Positions 31,001 to 37,042 of a stretch of DNA of 55,580 nucleotides are shown one piece after another. Below the pieces are notes generated by a model. It was not told the origin of the DNA and searched no databases. It saw nothing but the letters and a program-made list of their open reading frames with translations. Numbering within the stretch: position 1 is the first letter of the stretch; the number at the start of each line of letters is the position of its first letter. The position numbers and the translations under genes were made by a program. Origin of the DNA: a virus; the IMG/VR virus record IMGVR_UViG_3300030101_003309, positions 10,318 to 65,897 of that record; one strand, given 5' to 3'.

Positions 31001-33484
31001 AAAGGTATAGATCCAGCTAAATTAAATGAAGAAGACCAAACATTAAAGGGATTGCGAGATCAATACACCGCGTACTTGAATCAACTAAAAACAGTTAAAG
31101 AGTTTGAAGAAACACTTACAAGAAAACCACTCAGCGGGTATACAATAGAAGGTCTGTATGACTTAGCAAGAGACTTTGGTAAGTTTCATGCTGCTGCATC
31201 TAAAAGTATAAGGTACAAGATAGAAAGAGAGATAGGCCAAAAAGCATTTCAAGAACAAGCAGAGTTTTTAAGAAAAAGAGGTAAACAACAAGATTATAAG
31301 TACAACATACCTGGTGTAGACGGTACACCACAACAAGATCTTACTAACTTTCAAGCCTGGTTGGGATCTAACAATATGACATCTAATAGGCCAGAAATAC
31401 AATACCTTATAAACGAAGCACAAAAACAATATAGAAAATATATAAGAAGTTTTAAAGAGCACAAAAGACTATTAGAGGAAAAGAATAGAGCTCTAGTTAG
31501 ATCAAAGTTACGTGGGCTTACTGTGTTAGAAAGATTACAAAAAGAATTTAGTAGACAAGATCGTTACAGGTTTATTTATGGTAACATAGCTTCTGTAGAA
31601 GATGGTAAAGTAAGACTATTTACTGAACAAGAAATAGTAGAAAGGGGTGTAGATTTGACCAAAGAAGAAAGAGAATATTACATAAGATACAAAGCTTTAG
31701 GTGAGGTTATGTTATCAGCAAATGATGGTAAAGCAAATATAAATGCTGGTCAGTTAGGTGTGCTTGAACATATGGGAAGAAGTGGATTGTTTGGACTTTA
31801 TAGCACAGCTATAGACGGACAAGACTATCATAGAGTAAGAGTCAAAGGTATAGACAAAAACGGTAAAAGAGTATTTAAAACGTTTTACGAATGGAGATAT
31901 GATGTATACAAAGGCAGAACAAGTAAACTTACATTAGATTCTGGTAGACAAATATTTGAGCTTGATAAATTAAGACGTAAAGCAAAACAGTTGAAAGCAA
32001 AAGGTATACATGAAGATGGTGAAAAAATTATGTTGTCTGATATGGAGTATGATGCATTAGTTAATGATGGGCATATGATGAGAAGACTATTAGGTTCTGA
32101 AAACTTAACTGACTTTGATCAAGAACTAATAAAAGAATACGAAAGAAGAAAAGGTGTAAAAGCACAAGATGTATCTTATGATATAAACACGGCTATGTTA
32201 GAATTTATGCGCGGTCATTTATTTTACAATGGAGACGGACAATATAAATTAGAAAACAATGATGTGGTTGCAAGAGAAGACAGGTTTACTGGTATGGGTG
32301 ATTTAGCTATACTTACCGATTCTATTATAGCATTTAATAAAAATTTGGATAACAAGAATGCCGTAAAATATTTGACTGGTTGGTGGAAAGAAGGTTTCTT
32401 AACTATGGGTCAAACGCAAGAAAGTGCATTAGGTAAAACAGGTGATAAAGTTATAGACACCTTTGTAAGACTTACATCCCTTAGATTATTAGGTTTTAAT
32501 ATGTCTGTCGGTATTGGTAACTTACTAGCAGGTAAATATCAAGAATTACGTAAACGTGGTGGCAAACAGTTTATATTAGGTGAATCTAGATATTGGAGGA
32601 ACTTAAAAAGATCAAGAGAAATATTAAAGGACTTAAGAGTAGTGGATTATAGTTTTGACGAATTTATACATTTGGCAGAACAAAGTGGACCTGCAAAACA
32701 ATTAGAAAAGTTTTCGTATTTATTTATGGATTATACAGAAGGCTACATACAAGGTGCAGCATTTTTAGGTATGTTGACTGAACAAGAATTTAATAATCCA
32801 GAAACAATTAGTGAAGAAAGAATAATGCAGATCAATCATAAAATATCTACATTGCATGGTGAGGGTTACACATCATTAGACGCAAGTCTTTTATCTATGT
32901 ATTCTTATGGTAGAGCACTGCTTCAATTTAAAAAATGGTTCATCACATTATTCAAAGACAGATTTTCGGCAGAAGATATAGATAGATTTGGTGATGTTAA
33001 TATAGGTAGTTATCGTGCTTCATCTGAATTTGTAACTGATTTGTTTAGAAGATATTTTGCTGGCGGTATAACAAAACAAGAAATAATAAAAATATATGAC
33101 AATGCAAGCGATACTAGAAAAGCAGCAATACGTGCACACGCAAGAGGTGTAGGTCTTGGTGTAACAGTATTGTCACTAATAGCAATATTAGAAGATGATG
33201 ATGATCCAGATACAGCAACTATAAAAACACTTAAAAAGTTCTCTAACGATATATTTGTAACTACTGACGTTAGAAGATTTTTAAACTACACTATAGTTCC
33301 ATCTTCTTATGGTACTGCAAAGAATACAATGAAAGCTATAAATCAGGCTACATCAGGAGAAAAAACGCAACGGAAAAGCGAATATGCAGATAGAGGACAA
33401 TCTAAAGCATTGAAAACATTTATGACAGAAGTTTTACCTGGCGCAGAAGTAAGAAAACAAATAGCAAGACTGGGAGAAGAATAA
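22040..33484 (+). CDS. Giant virion protein with zincin motif and DPBB RNA polymerase signature
   Basis: A 3814-residue polypeptide, the largest gene here. Order seen: disordered Gln/Pro N-terminus; Gly/Ala-rich hydrophobic region (~190-480); Lys/Glu coiled coil (~620-850); HEAGH at 1096-1100 with a possible third zinc ligand at Glu1214/1215 (HILEETFVRTLELY); an RNA polymerase signature, TRVPAHGK (2331-2338; Arg2332, Pro2334, His2336) followed by GADLDGDSIHMNF with DLDGD at 2374-2378; and a C-terminal region from ~3450 with hydrophobic helices (MSVGIGNLLAGKYQEL; GLGVTVLSLIAILEDD). The RxPxH...ADxDGD order is that of the beta-prime catalytic barrel (RPPTLHR...NADFDGD), whose aspartates bind Mg2+. 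Position and size fit a packaged RNA polymerase/polyvalent protein of crAss-like phages. Confidence 0.75.
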   Translation: MAENNDYTLGLDNILSQAASQPQAQPQSPADDLQSLYDNNMVEQPETEQSPLGISGIIESTIPSYSASDMQKYTELVESVSAQDQIDQTFAPFNRFDEAPNQQIIQDPDSMIAGTPERIRRGLSAGWGDLVYGTGDTYDYVNAYLFNEAKPTTSVGDYLRKVGSTYQNDNVLVLSEDLKDMQFDDLIKGEFWTSKASRLLPYALSFFIPYVGGARLANLALKGAAYGRRGQKFARGLSSTGILGSMDKGVKVAKAGEKGLKGSGLLRHISKDLGKKGVVPTALTRNVTGFIGGGAAANLMEGAYLAGEAYQEMINDIDPETGQPAFTPQEAAEAAAGVVRDNAKYMYVDMLQYGILFGGAGKGIMGRILRNPITKSTIGQNTRGQIANLVRRAAGAAPAVGAYGTIEGVSEGFQEVYQEWAKYKNMQEAKGLDYDPMTTWLKDAPFGKNNPELRDIFWSSVGLGGAMGGFRGYFDSAAERKALTDKKIDQYNNAIDIIREASADQTADQKLAMERAVDNLLASNIWNYSGDGSVAMSIVENLVADKKITEEQGNAYKIKIEQAEANYAKHHVNSTLTEAGAETAFYQEMKKTRQEGAIAQEIESHEERKAKAREMIKNKNKLDKKLAMLEDEHNQTMQRLEAELATTNQAIEDIYTAEVDKAPTAKTTGQRDKRFKKKGLSKDEFETFTQKGQEQKTERQEQEQKEKEEAEKAEPKKTLRETLTEVGTKALQTAKDVGAAAVKGVKGVVDRVTKPASEREATAAKQEVEETVEKINNLTNKEITSSAKKKLIEALENGDISVEAAEQIKGSGRGGTINNRDVSSAIRKDARKQEKTTEESQEDVKKKDQPKVAPKTEQYERTEEALKGKGIKPFVASISKLVDKKAGAFSYMIKAAAGNTIKFFAKRDVDILKYTREAQNITLRLVNPVAGESNVVEVDGKLYFQFKNNGLLYENKIEVVADGTVIGELEQTAQEFYEEGKTRTKAKKKDQRKIDQLVKGVKEAKEKIIKFFTRSQKELPDFTPTVLDIRPAFRYGSGVIADSIVKDVVNKKFPGAKGVLAYNKLMDDYGQEASSLAIGSTVFINIDSVGQTDIIHEAGHIYYGLMEDTPLMKRIKKLLPKSGLYTKTKQDYPELLLMKFKGRTATLGEIYRNIVNNTDSMSENDLISISNSISQAIKEGDNTRINELFINLRTQLKANGATELRNSQQKHILEETFVRTLELYSKGTVDAVIEGSAAQKRLEEDLIKFYKEVKNLTNDEDARQILNLTVKDIASLDLENATKAVLLNFGSDNRTLPRMRNSAYGPINKAIKKPFEKNTSYSAVSFYISEYIGANRSVQEITDNVMQAIADDSNLSIKDENVQRTRNYIESIIAQIQRPKQLQQADKILDKELSRIGIDLKSKEDITGQSEETNDINSREEKDIALPKTTTNFVKKLVEVHNNSVEEGGRIDAKQVLAALMSAAKATRENPMDFAYEVRRSPNEALTAIVNVMDRIYGNDQVLTNAKLLQIKGPVEGITIETLAHNVLTIQNENDRYWTRYISTSATVEKSVVDGVVKSIKGNEDVIKEVVRVYNTLFQDKNPGSSRDRYDAAKAIFQTILSADNKGVLIDIDSMLSQTMIYKGKRQSVSDILFDNTINKFGNPDLKNKFIVRHISKKKGFADEINNRKVLGTFHGNQSDIRTILTHGVIASRATNYLSMVDNVDMDGVSIFNKENGLRNRADNVERIFNEDIQLDKNDIMHHDNNIYSLMALRNKNKDGKKTFHFTIHSGLMRRFINQAKGLKNKDNRTKKFTDINPDELIAADFFMFLNKYNDGIKNNEKVIRYDQPIAVFSDKSRRYYVESIAAHNPAMRKLLLSKIENNPAYKAKYKNGDRVFPYDIVNGKIKQMPELLKKWRDYANKNKELFKNNNALKKGVFEEGAVEAFLTSYIANKFMAQQLFVHDHRQSKNQVDYIKRAAGAIASHTVFDRNTTVEFVVTKDYYETKDGDILTEDQAKKQFGDNWKDNVAIENDAMGYVLPEEAKMIRARYGESQNVGNVFKFVYHYTQLEGPQKGRTTYMKFAVHTLTPELEAKSEYLKNIGDVLRARTQEVRAIGANGGLVIAASESAAKLYSGGNRVIHDISEGYDMANIMSIQDEIYSDESGYVGLSGEGFGIQLELDKQTDERFFPSQLFYNLATNIAPEEQTTLNTMLSLRQRVMEENNASRNASLIMNDKGTESDVIKERDSFKSSVSADIFDVLVDNTYENLDPRYPYLNAVHNSIATGRITHKGTKMYTKGSIGYQSANLGMGLKFYEKGLFAEDPSIVASEAIVPGYLQDQGVKIGDLFIGTRVPAHGKVSSAVFVVKDFHKKIGDTPTSNITIPSWVSKYWGADLDGDSIHMNFKYTLEEVSDKSWRKLSNDFFDAYVKLISRSEKEGEIQADIDFEKDAEAAIAKVFKGKKQDSQLEPTGDGQMFADNVPAKNLVGMIASLMRSFNVFSNSRDSLPFKITIKGEKGPITHDKFYDDATAENGVGNWYGVAQLLNIALDNAKHQYASKLGMDMQSVFSYVMLRRLGYSLNDLAVLYNSDIVKSYMDFKRNSSSDYVSRDSDIKDMFIEKDSINENQLLKFAKQEKLGTIDIKKFVKDGEVSLDLNKLNTLKEKQKAVLMLYALDRYKKFAVDPISKAFTVHQTIEKNPLELKKIRDGIQQAQGVVNIPMIGKTGFTYTFTDQTKNNFIIDHATKLFDSVLQRAERTDVRYSPYMQRILTIPASLDRLNDIGELKAEVVNQVIVNNIKEQFTFLNDVKSETVLVQQFQALKDSNPDNAFLRDVIEVGERKGQKYIVMNRAKITEFTSYKAIEQYKQAFGQLLEAEQNLIFEIEYAFNRFGLSGGAGKASSFVPFFSDAYVEKINTAMSNLTQDNQNKQPDFTKGPVPQELENAIADVNRRQSGVQNMTPAEKTKMHARENNNIVLPKAKKVIPADQSYNGDYLGGDVEVLSFDEFLRDKGIDPAKLNEEDQTLKGLRDQYTAYLNQLKTVKEFEETLTRKPLSGYTIEGLYDLARDFGKFHAAASKSIRYKIEREIGQKAFQEQAEFLRKRGKQQDYKYNIPGVDGTPQQDLTNFQAWLGSNNMTSNRPEIQYLINEAQKQYRKYIRSFKEHKRLLEEKNRALVRSKLRGLTVLERLQKEFSRQDRYRFIYGNIASVEDGKVRLFTEQEIVERGVDLTKEEREYYIRYKALGEVMLSANDGKANINAGQLGVLEHMGRSGLFGLYSTAIDGQDYHRVRVKGIDKNGKRVFKTFYEWRYDVYKGRTSKLTLDSGRQIFELDKLRRKAKQLKAKGIHEDGEKIMLSDMEYDALVNDGHMMRRLLGSENLTDFDQELIKEYERRKGVKAQDVSYDINTAMLEFMRGHLFYNGDGQYKLENNDVVAREDRFTGMGDLAILTDSIIAFNKNLDNKNAVKYLTGWWKEGFLTMGQTQESALGKTGDKVIDTFVRLTSLRLLGFNMSVGIGNLLAGKYQELRKRGGKQFILGESRYWRNLKRSREILKDLRVVDYSFDEFIHLAEQSGPAKQLEKFSYLFMDYTEGYIQGAAFLGMLTEQEFNNPETISEERIMQINHKISTLHGEGYTSLDASLLSMYSYGRALLQFKKWFITLFKDRFSAEDIDRFGDVNIGSYRASSEFVTDLFRRYFAGGITKQEIIKIYDNASDTRKAAIRAHARGVGLGVTVLSLIAILEDDDDPDTATIKTLKKFSNDIFVTTDVRRFLNYTIVPSSYGTAKNTMKAINQATSGEKTQRKSEYADRGQSKALKTFMTEVLPGAEVRKQIARLGEE

Positions 33485-33499
33485 ATAATTTAATTTGAT

Positions 33500-33507
33500 T
33501 ATATTTG
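33500..33507 (+). promoter_or_regulatory. TATATTTG box (candidate promoter)
   Basis: TATATTTG (33500-33507) followed by TAAAAA, in the 36-bp gap after the giant gene and 13 bp before the next ATG. It resembles the other TAnnTTTG boxes of this genome. No -33 TTTG is seen. Confidence 0.45.
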
Positions 33508-33520
33508 TAAAAAATAATAC

Positions 33521-33892
33521 ATGAACGTAAACGATTTATTTAAAGCATCTTTTGGACAGTTTGGGTCAGTATATTTGACTGGTGACGGTGCACAGTTAGA
33601 TTTAGACGGGGCAACTGCAAATAGATTTGTAATAGCTATAACTATGTTAGAAACAGTAACGTTTCAGGAGCTACAAACTTTAGATAATTTAGTCGGTTCC
33701 ATTACAACAGAAACAACACAATCACAAATAGATGATGCTTTTGGAGCTTTCACAAATAATTCAGATAATGATCAAACAGAAATAACGACTAGTCATGAAT
33801 TTCCAAAAGGTATAACTATATATGGCAAATGGGATTTTGTTGAACTAAATGCTGGTTCTTGTATTTGTTACTTAGCACCAGTAGGATATTAA
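33521..33892 (+). CDS. Small virion-type protein, paralogue of next gene
   Basis: A 123-residue beta-rich protein. It is a paralogue of the 33905 product: both have a start-proximal FG(S)xYLxG / FGSTLLSG segment, then a CAITIL/VIAITML strand, and both end in IYGKWD followed by CxCYLAPxG or CIVYFAPKG. Tandem duplication is evident at the protein level. No catalytic motif. A TATATTTG box lies just ahead, so it may head the distal late operon. Small surface or fibre-associated protein is a positional guess. Confidence 0.6.
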   Translation: MNVNDLFKASFGQFGSVYLTGDGAQLDLDGATANRFVIAITMLETVTFQELQTLDNLVGSITTETTQSQIDDAFGAFTNNSDNDQTEITTSHEFPKGITIYGKWDFVELNAGSCICYLAPVGY

Positions 33893-33904
33893 AAAATAAA
33901 AATT

Positions 33905-34282
33905 ATGAGTTTTAAAAACATTGACCACAATAAATACCGTTTAGGAGCTTTTGGCTCTACATTATTATCAGGAACAGCAGGAATAGACCTAACAGGATCA
34001 AGCGCAAAAGTTTATGTTTGTGCTATTACTATATTAAATTCTGATGACGCTGACTCAACTTTTAGCGCTATGGAATCTTTAAACGGTGAAGTGGGCTGTA
34101 TAAGCAGTGTAACTGCAGAAAATGATTTAGATGGATCAAACGGAATTGGAGCTGCAGGTAATGGGGTAGATTTAGATAATAGTATACTTTTTGCAGCAGG
34201 TACAACCATATATGGTAAATGGGATAAAATTACTATGGCAAGCGGTGCGTGTATAGTATACTTTGCACCTAAAGGACATTAG
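33905..34282 (+). CDS. Small virion-type protein, paralogue of previous gene
   Basis: A 125-residue protein, 12 bp after its paralogue and sharing the TIYGKWDKITMASGACIVYF C-terminal pattern. It is rich in Ser/Gly/Asp and predicted beta. The two copies have diverged strongly, so the duplication is old. Function is unknown. Confidence 0.6.
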   Translation: MSFKNIDHNKYRLGAFGSTLLSGTAGIDLTGSSAKVYVCAITILNSDDADSTFSAMESLNGEVGCISSVTAENDLDGSNGIGAAGNGVDLDNSILFAAGTTIYGKWDKITMASGACIVYFAPKGH

Positions 34283-34283
34283 A

Positions 34284-34442
34284 ATGGGTTTTATACAAAA
34301 ATTAGCAAGCAGAAATCCAAGGGTTTACAAAAAAACTATTGAAGAAAAACCTGACGTAATCGTTAAAGACAACGTAGCATATCAAAAAATAAAACCAAAA
34401 AAGAAAAATTTCTTATATTATATAAATCCAAAAAATTGGTAA
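34284..34442 (+). CDS. 52-residue basic protein
   Basis: A short gene filling the gap between its neighbours: ATG at 34284, one base after the upstream stop, and TAA at 34440-34442, one base before the ATG at 34444. The product starts MGFIQKLASRNPRVYKKTIE and ends FLYYINPKNW, with Lys/Pro-rich middle. The tight packing on both sides supports a real gene. It resembles in style the 65-residue basic protein at 5094. Function is unknown. Confidence 0.6.
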   Translation: MGFIQKLASRNPRVYKKTIEEKPDVIVKDNVAYQKIKPKKKNFLYYINPKNW

Positions 34443-34443
34443 T

Positions 34444-35190
34444 ATGGTATTAGGCCTAGGTATAACAAACGAGCCATTAGAGTACCCGCCAGATTGGTCA
34501 CCAACGGATGATAATCTACATTTACGTTTAGCGCTATGGTTGCAAGGAGGTGTAGGGGTTTCGTCAGCAGTATGGGTTGATTCATCCGATTCAGGTCGTA
34601 ATGCTACAGCACCAGAAGTATCAAATCAACCCTCCGTAACCATATCAGATGGTATAGAAGGCTTAGATTTTGACCAAACAGGTACATCGCAATTTTTAGA
34701 TTTTAATACTATAACTATTTCGGAGCAAGAGCCTTTTACGTTTGCTATTGTGGTTAGGTTAGACGCAAACACAAATCAAGTTATATTTTCTGACAGCAAC
34801 AATGAATTTATAGAAATTCAAAACAACAGAAGTTTAAGAATTAAAACAGATGTCCCAAGCAACGTAACTACAAATCTAAAACATACCTCGTCTGTATTTA
34901 CAACTGGAAGTACAAAAATTATATATCTATCAAGAACAGATGATGGGGTGTTTGAATGGAGAGTAGATGGCGAAAAAATTGTTATAGATTCTGCGACTTC
35001 TACAAATATAACAAACACAGGTGGATTTGACATACAAAATCTTTGTATAAGAAATGACAATGACAGAGCTTTAGACGGTCAAGTGCGTGAAGTAATATTC
35101 TATGAAAGCGTAGTGTTTAGCACATCACAAAGCAGAAATTTACATCAATATTTAAGTGATAAATACAACATTACAATTAATCATGATTAA
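34444..35190 (+). CDS. LamG/concanavalin-like structural protein
   Basis: A 248-residue protein with the layout of a LamG/concanavalin A-like jelly roll: LRLALWLQGGVG near residue ~28, WVDSSDSGRNATAP, then PFTFAIVVRLDANTN, a strand DGVFEWRVDGEKIV and the closing LDGQVREVIFYE. Such domains bind carbohydrate and are common in tail spikes and host-surface proteins. There is no signal peptide, so it is more likely part of the virion. It is flanked by the 52-residue gene (1 bp gap) and an exported outer-membrane candidate. Confidence 0.7.
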   Translation: MVLGLGITNEPLEYPPDWSPTDDNLHLRLALWLQGGVGVSSAVWVDSSDSGRNATAPEVSNQPSVTISDGIEGLDFDQTGTSQFLDFNTITISEQEPFTFAIVVRLDANTNQVIFSDSNNEFIEIQNNRSLRIKTDVPSNVTTNLKHTSSVFTTGSTKIIYLSRTDDGVFEWRVDGEKIVIDSATSTNITNTGGFDIQNLCIRNDNDRALDGQVREVIFYESVVFSTSQSRNLHQYLSDKYNITINHD

Positions 35191-35196
35191 CAAAAT

Positions 35197-36312
35197 ATGA
35201 AAAAAATTATTTTAATATTTATATTTTTATATATAAGTTTTTGTCTTAAAGCACAAGAACAAATCTCAGTATATTTAAAAAATTACAATATAGAAAAATC
35301 TATAAAAAAACAATTAAAGTTTGCTACATTTTATACGGCTGTAAACGGAGGTACATCAAAATCTGACTTAAAAACATTTTCTATTACTTCTGGATCACTA
35401 CAAGAAGAAATTATAGAAACTCCATACGATTATTCATTGACAATAGGTTTAAGAAAAATTGCAAGGTTTGGTTATGAAAACAAAGCAAATACATTTTATG
35501 ATGGAACAGAGTCAAATTATACAGATGCTGCTACTGTAGGAAAAGTTCAGGGTTTTGAGTATCTCTTTGAAATAGATTACGCTAGACAGCAAGGCGTTGA
35601 GTACATAGATCAACATCATTTTATTAGATACAGTTCTGATGATGATTGTGAAGGGCCTTTATGTGTAGATCATTTTGCTGCTAAAATAGAGTATTTAAAA
35701 GATGGATTTGCAGATGTAGAATATTTTGAAGTATCTGAAAGATATAGACACAAACATAATAAAGACTTATCTTTTAGTATAGGTTTCACACACAGACTTG
35801 CAGAACCATACGGATATAATCCGCTGCAAGAATGGATCTTGGATAATGGAAATTTACATTACACTTACTTAGCAATACAAGAAGGATACACAATAGATGT
35901 TGTAAATAGTGAGTATAAAGATCCTTCTGGAAACCTAGTTGCTACAAGTCCAGAGGTTTGGAAAGAGGTGGTAATACCAAAAGTATTAGCAGACTACACG
36001 CAGAAGAAAAGAAACGAATTAGAAAGAATTATACAACACTCTTTAGTTATTGGTTTTGACTATTATAAATACAGTAAAAATACATGGCTACACGCATGGG
36101 GCAATTTATTGCCTTGGCATTATAATGATAGTAATCAATTTTCTTATCACAATTATATAGAGGATGATCAATGGTATGACTATACTGCAGGTTTGATATA
36201 CGGAATAAAAGTAAACAAAAATTTAGGATATTTTGTAGAAGGCAAATACAATAAGTACTGGAATAGAGAATGGTACGACTTTAAATTAGGTGTTAACTAT
36301 ATAATATTTTAA
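35197..36312 (+). CDS. Exported outer-membrane beta-barrel candidate
   Basis: A 371-residue protein with a clear signal peptide: KK, hydrophobic core (IILIFIFLYISFCL), and KAQ|EQ cleavage site, the typical Bacteroidota form. The mature part has alternating aromatic/polar strands and ends in GVNYIIF, with the terminal Phe that marks beta-barrel outer-membrane proteins for BAM insertion. Family is not recognised. It is not an expected virion protein, since it would be placed in the host outer membrane during infection; masking or altering the receptor, or aiding lysis, are possible roles (inference). It precedes two other exported-protein genes. Confidence 0.65.
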   Translation: MKKIILIFIFLYISFCLKAQEQISVYLKNYNIEKSIKKQLKFATFYTAVNGGTSKSDLKTFSITSGSLQEEIIETPYDYSLTIGLRKIARFGYENKANTFYDGTESNYTDAATVGKVQGFEYLFEIDYARQQGVEYIDQHHFIRYSSDDDCEGPLCVDHFAAKIEYLKDGFADVEYFEVSERYRHKHNKDLSFSIGFTHRLAEPYGYNPLQEWILDNGNLHYTYLAIQEGYTIDVVNSEYKDPSGNLVATSPEVWKEVVIPKVLADYTQKKRNELERIIQHSLVIGFDYYKYSKNTWLHAWGNLLPWHYNDSNQFSYHNYIEDDQWYDYTAGLIYGIKVNKNLGYFVEGKYNKYWNREWYDFKLGVNYIIF

Positions 36313-36313
36313 A

Positions 36314-36397
36314 ATGAAAAAAATAATTTGTAAATTTGTAAAAATAATAACTTTTGGAAAAATTTGTTTGAACGACTGTTATTGTAACAAAAAATAA
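36314..36397 (+). CDS. 27-residue Cys-containing micropeptide (candidate)
   Basis: ATG at 36314, one base after the outer-membrane protein stop, TAA at 36395-36397. The product begins MKKIICKFVKIITFGK and ends CLNDCYCNKK, with four cysteines and an amphipathic N-terminal half. It occupies the 88-bp gap that otherwise holds only a promoter-like box at 36331. Short length makes it uncertain; it could be a chance frame. Confidence 0.4.
   Translation: MKKIICKFVKIITFGKICLNDCYCNKK
36331..36338 (+). promoter_or_regulatory. TAAATTTG box (candidate promoter)
   Basis: TAAATTTG (36331-36338) followed by TAAAAATAATAA, 62 bp before the ATG at 36401. It is the same motif type as at 40154. It lies inside the possible micropeptide frame, so one of the two readings may be wrong. 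Confidence 0.35.
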
Positions 36398-36400
36398 AAA

Positions 36401-36682
36401 ATGGCTAAAGAGTTAAGCGAAGAAACATCCTTTCAGGTAAGTGTAAAAACACTTGGAGGTATTGCTGCCTTAATTGCAACATTAGTTGGTATGTGGTTTA
36501 CATTACAAGCGGATATTGCTGAAGCAAAAGAATTGCCCGCTCCACCAGATCCAGAGGTTACAAGAATGGAGTTTGATATGAAAGACCAGATGATACGTCA
36601 AACAATCATGGACACAAAAAAAGATGTGGAAGAAATGAAAGAAACTCTTGAGAAAATAGAAGATAAGCTTTACAACAGATAA
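36401..36682 (+). CDS. Single-pass membrane protein with coiled coil
   Basis: A 93-residue protein with one membrane segment (~18-37, LGGIAALIATLVGMWFTLQA), a Pro-rich linker (LPAPPDPE) and a C-terminal coiled coil (KKDVEEMKETLEKIEDKL). The design resembles inner-membrane spanins or accessory holins of marine phages. It overlaps the next gene by one base (TAATG) and stands ahead of the holin by ~2.8 kb. Lysis function is inferred from topology only. Confidence 0.55.
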   Translation: MAKELSEETSFQVSVKTLGGIAALIATLVGMWFTLQADIAEAKELPAPPDPEVTRMEFDMKDQMIRQTIMDTKKDVEEMKETLEKIEDKLYNR

Positions 36683-37041
36683 TGAAAAAATCTGATAGTT
36701 TTTACCAGTTCGTAATATACTTTTTAATAATGATATTTGTGTTTTTTGCTGGTACTGCTTTTGGACAAATAAAGGTAATACAGTTTAATGCTGCTTGGAA
36801 TAGTGCAAATGATGTTGCTTGGGTTAACAATTTAAAAGAATGTAAAAGCATAGGATACACAGATGTAGCAAAAAATGTAGAAGCACAAAAAAAACATAAG
36901 ATTGCAGTCGTGCCTACTATAATAATATTTAAAGATGGAGAAGAAGTGGCAAGATTTCAAGCTGATTTGAGTTTTAAAATGGTTGCAACAAAAGAAGAAG
37001 TACAAGAAGAAATAGATAATCAAATGATGAGTGATTTTTAA
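36682..37041 (+). CDS. Exported thioredoxin-fold protein lacking the active-site cysteines
   Basis: A 119-residue protein: signal peptide or anchor (YQFVIYFLIMIFVFFAGTAF, FGQ site near residue 28), then a thioredoxin-like body with FNAAWNSAND (35-44) in place of the WCxxC active site and VVPTIIIFKDGEEVARF (76-92) with the expected cis-Pro78. The two catalytic cysteines are replaced by Asn40 and Asn43, so it cannot act as a normal oxidoreductase. A binding or chaperone role in the periplasm is possible. It is coupled to the upstream gene (TAATG) and lies 1 bp before the T9SS-protein ATG. Confidence 0.65.
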   Translation: MKKSDSFYQFVIYFLIMIFVFFAGTAFGQIKVIQFNAAWNSANDVAWVNNLKECKSIGYTDVAKNVEAQKKHKIAVVPTIIIFKDGEEVARFQADLSFKMVATKEEVQEEIDNQMMSDF

Positions 37042-37042
37042 T

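Noticed and set aside
37031-37042. Upstream GTG start for the T9SS protein
   Set aside because: It adds four residues before a perfect signal peptide and overlaps the previous gene; the ATG at 37043 is the better start.
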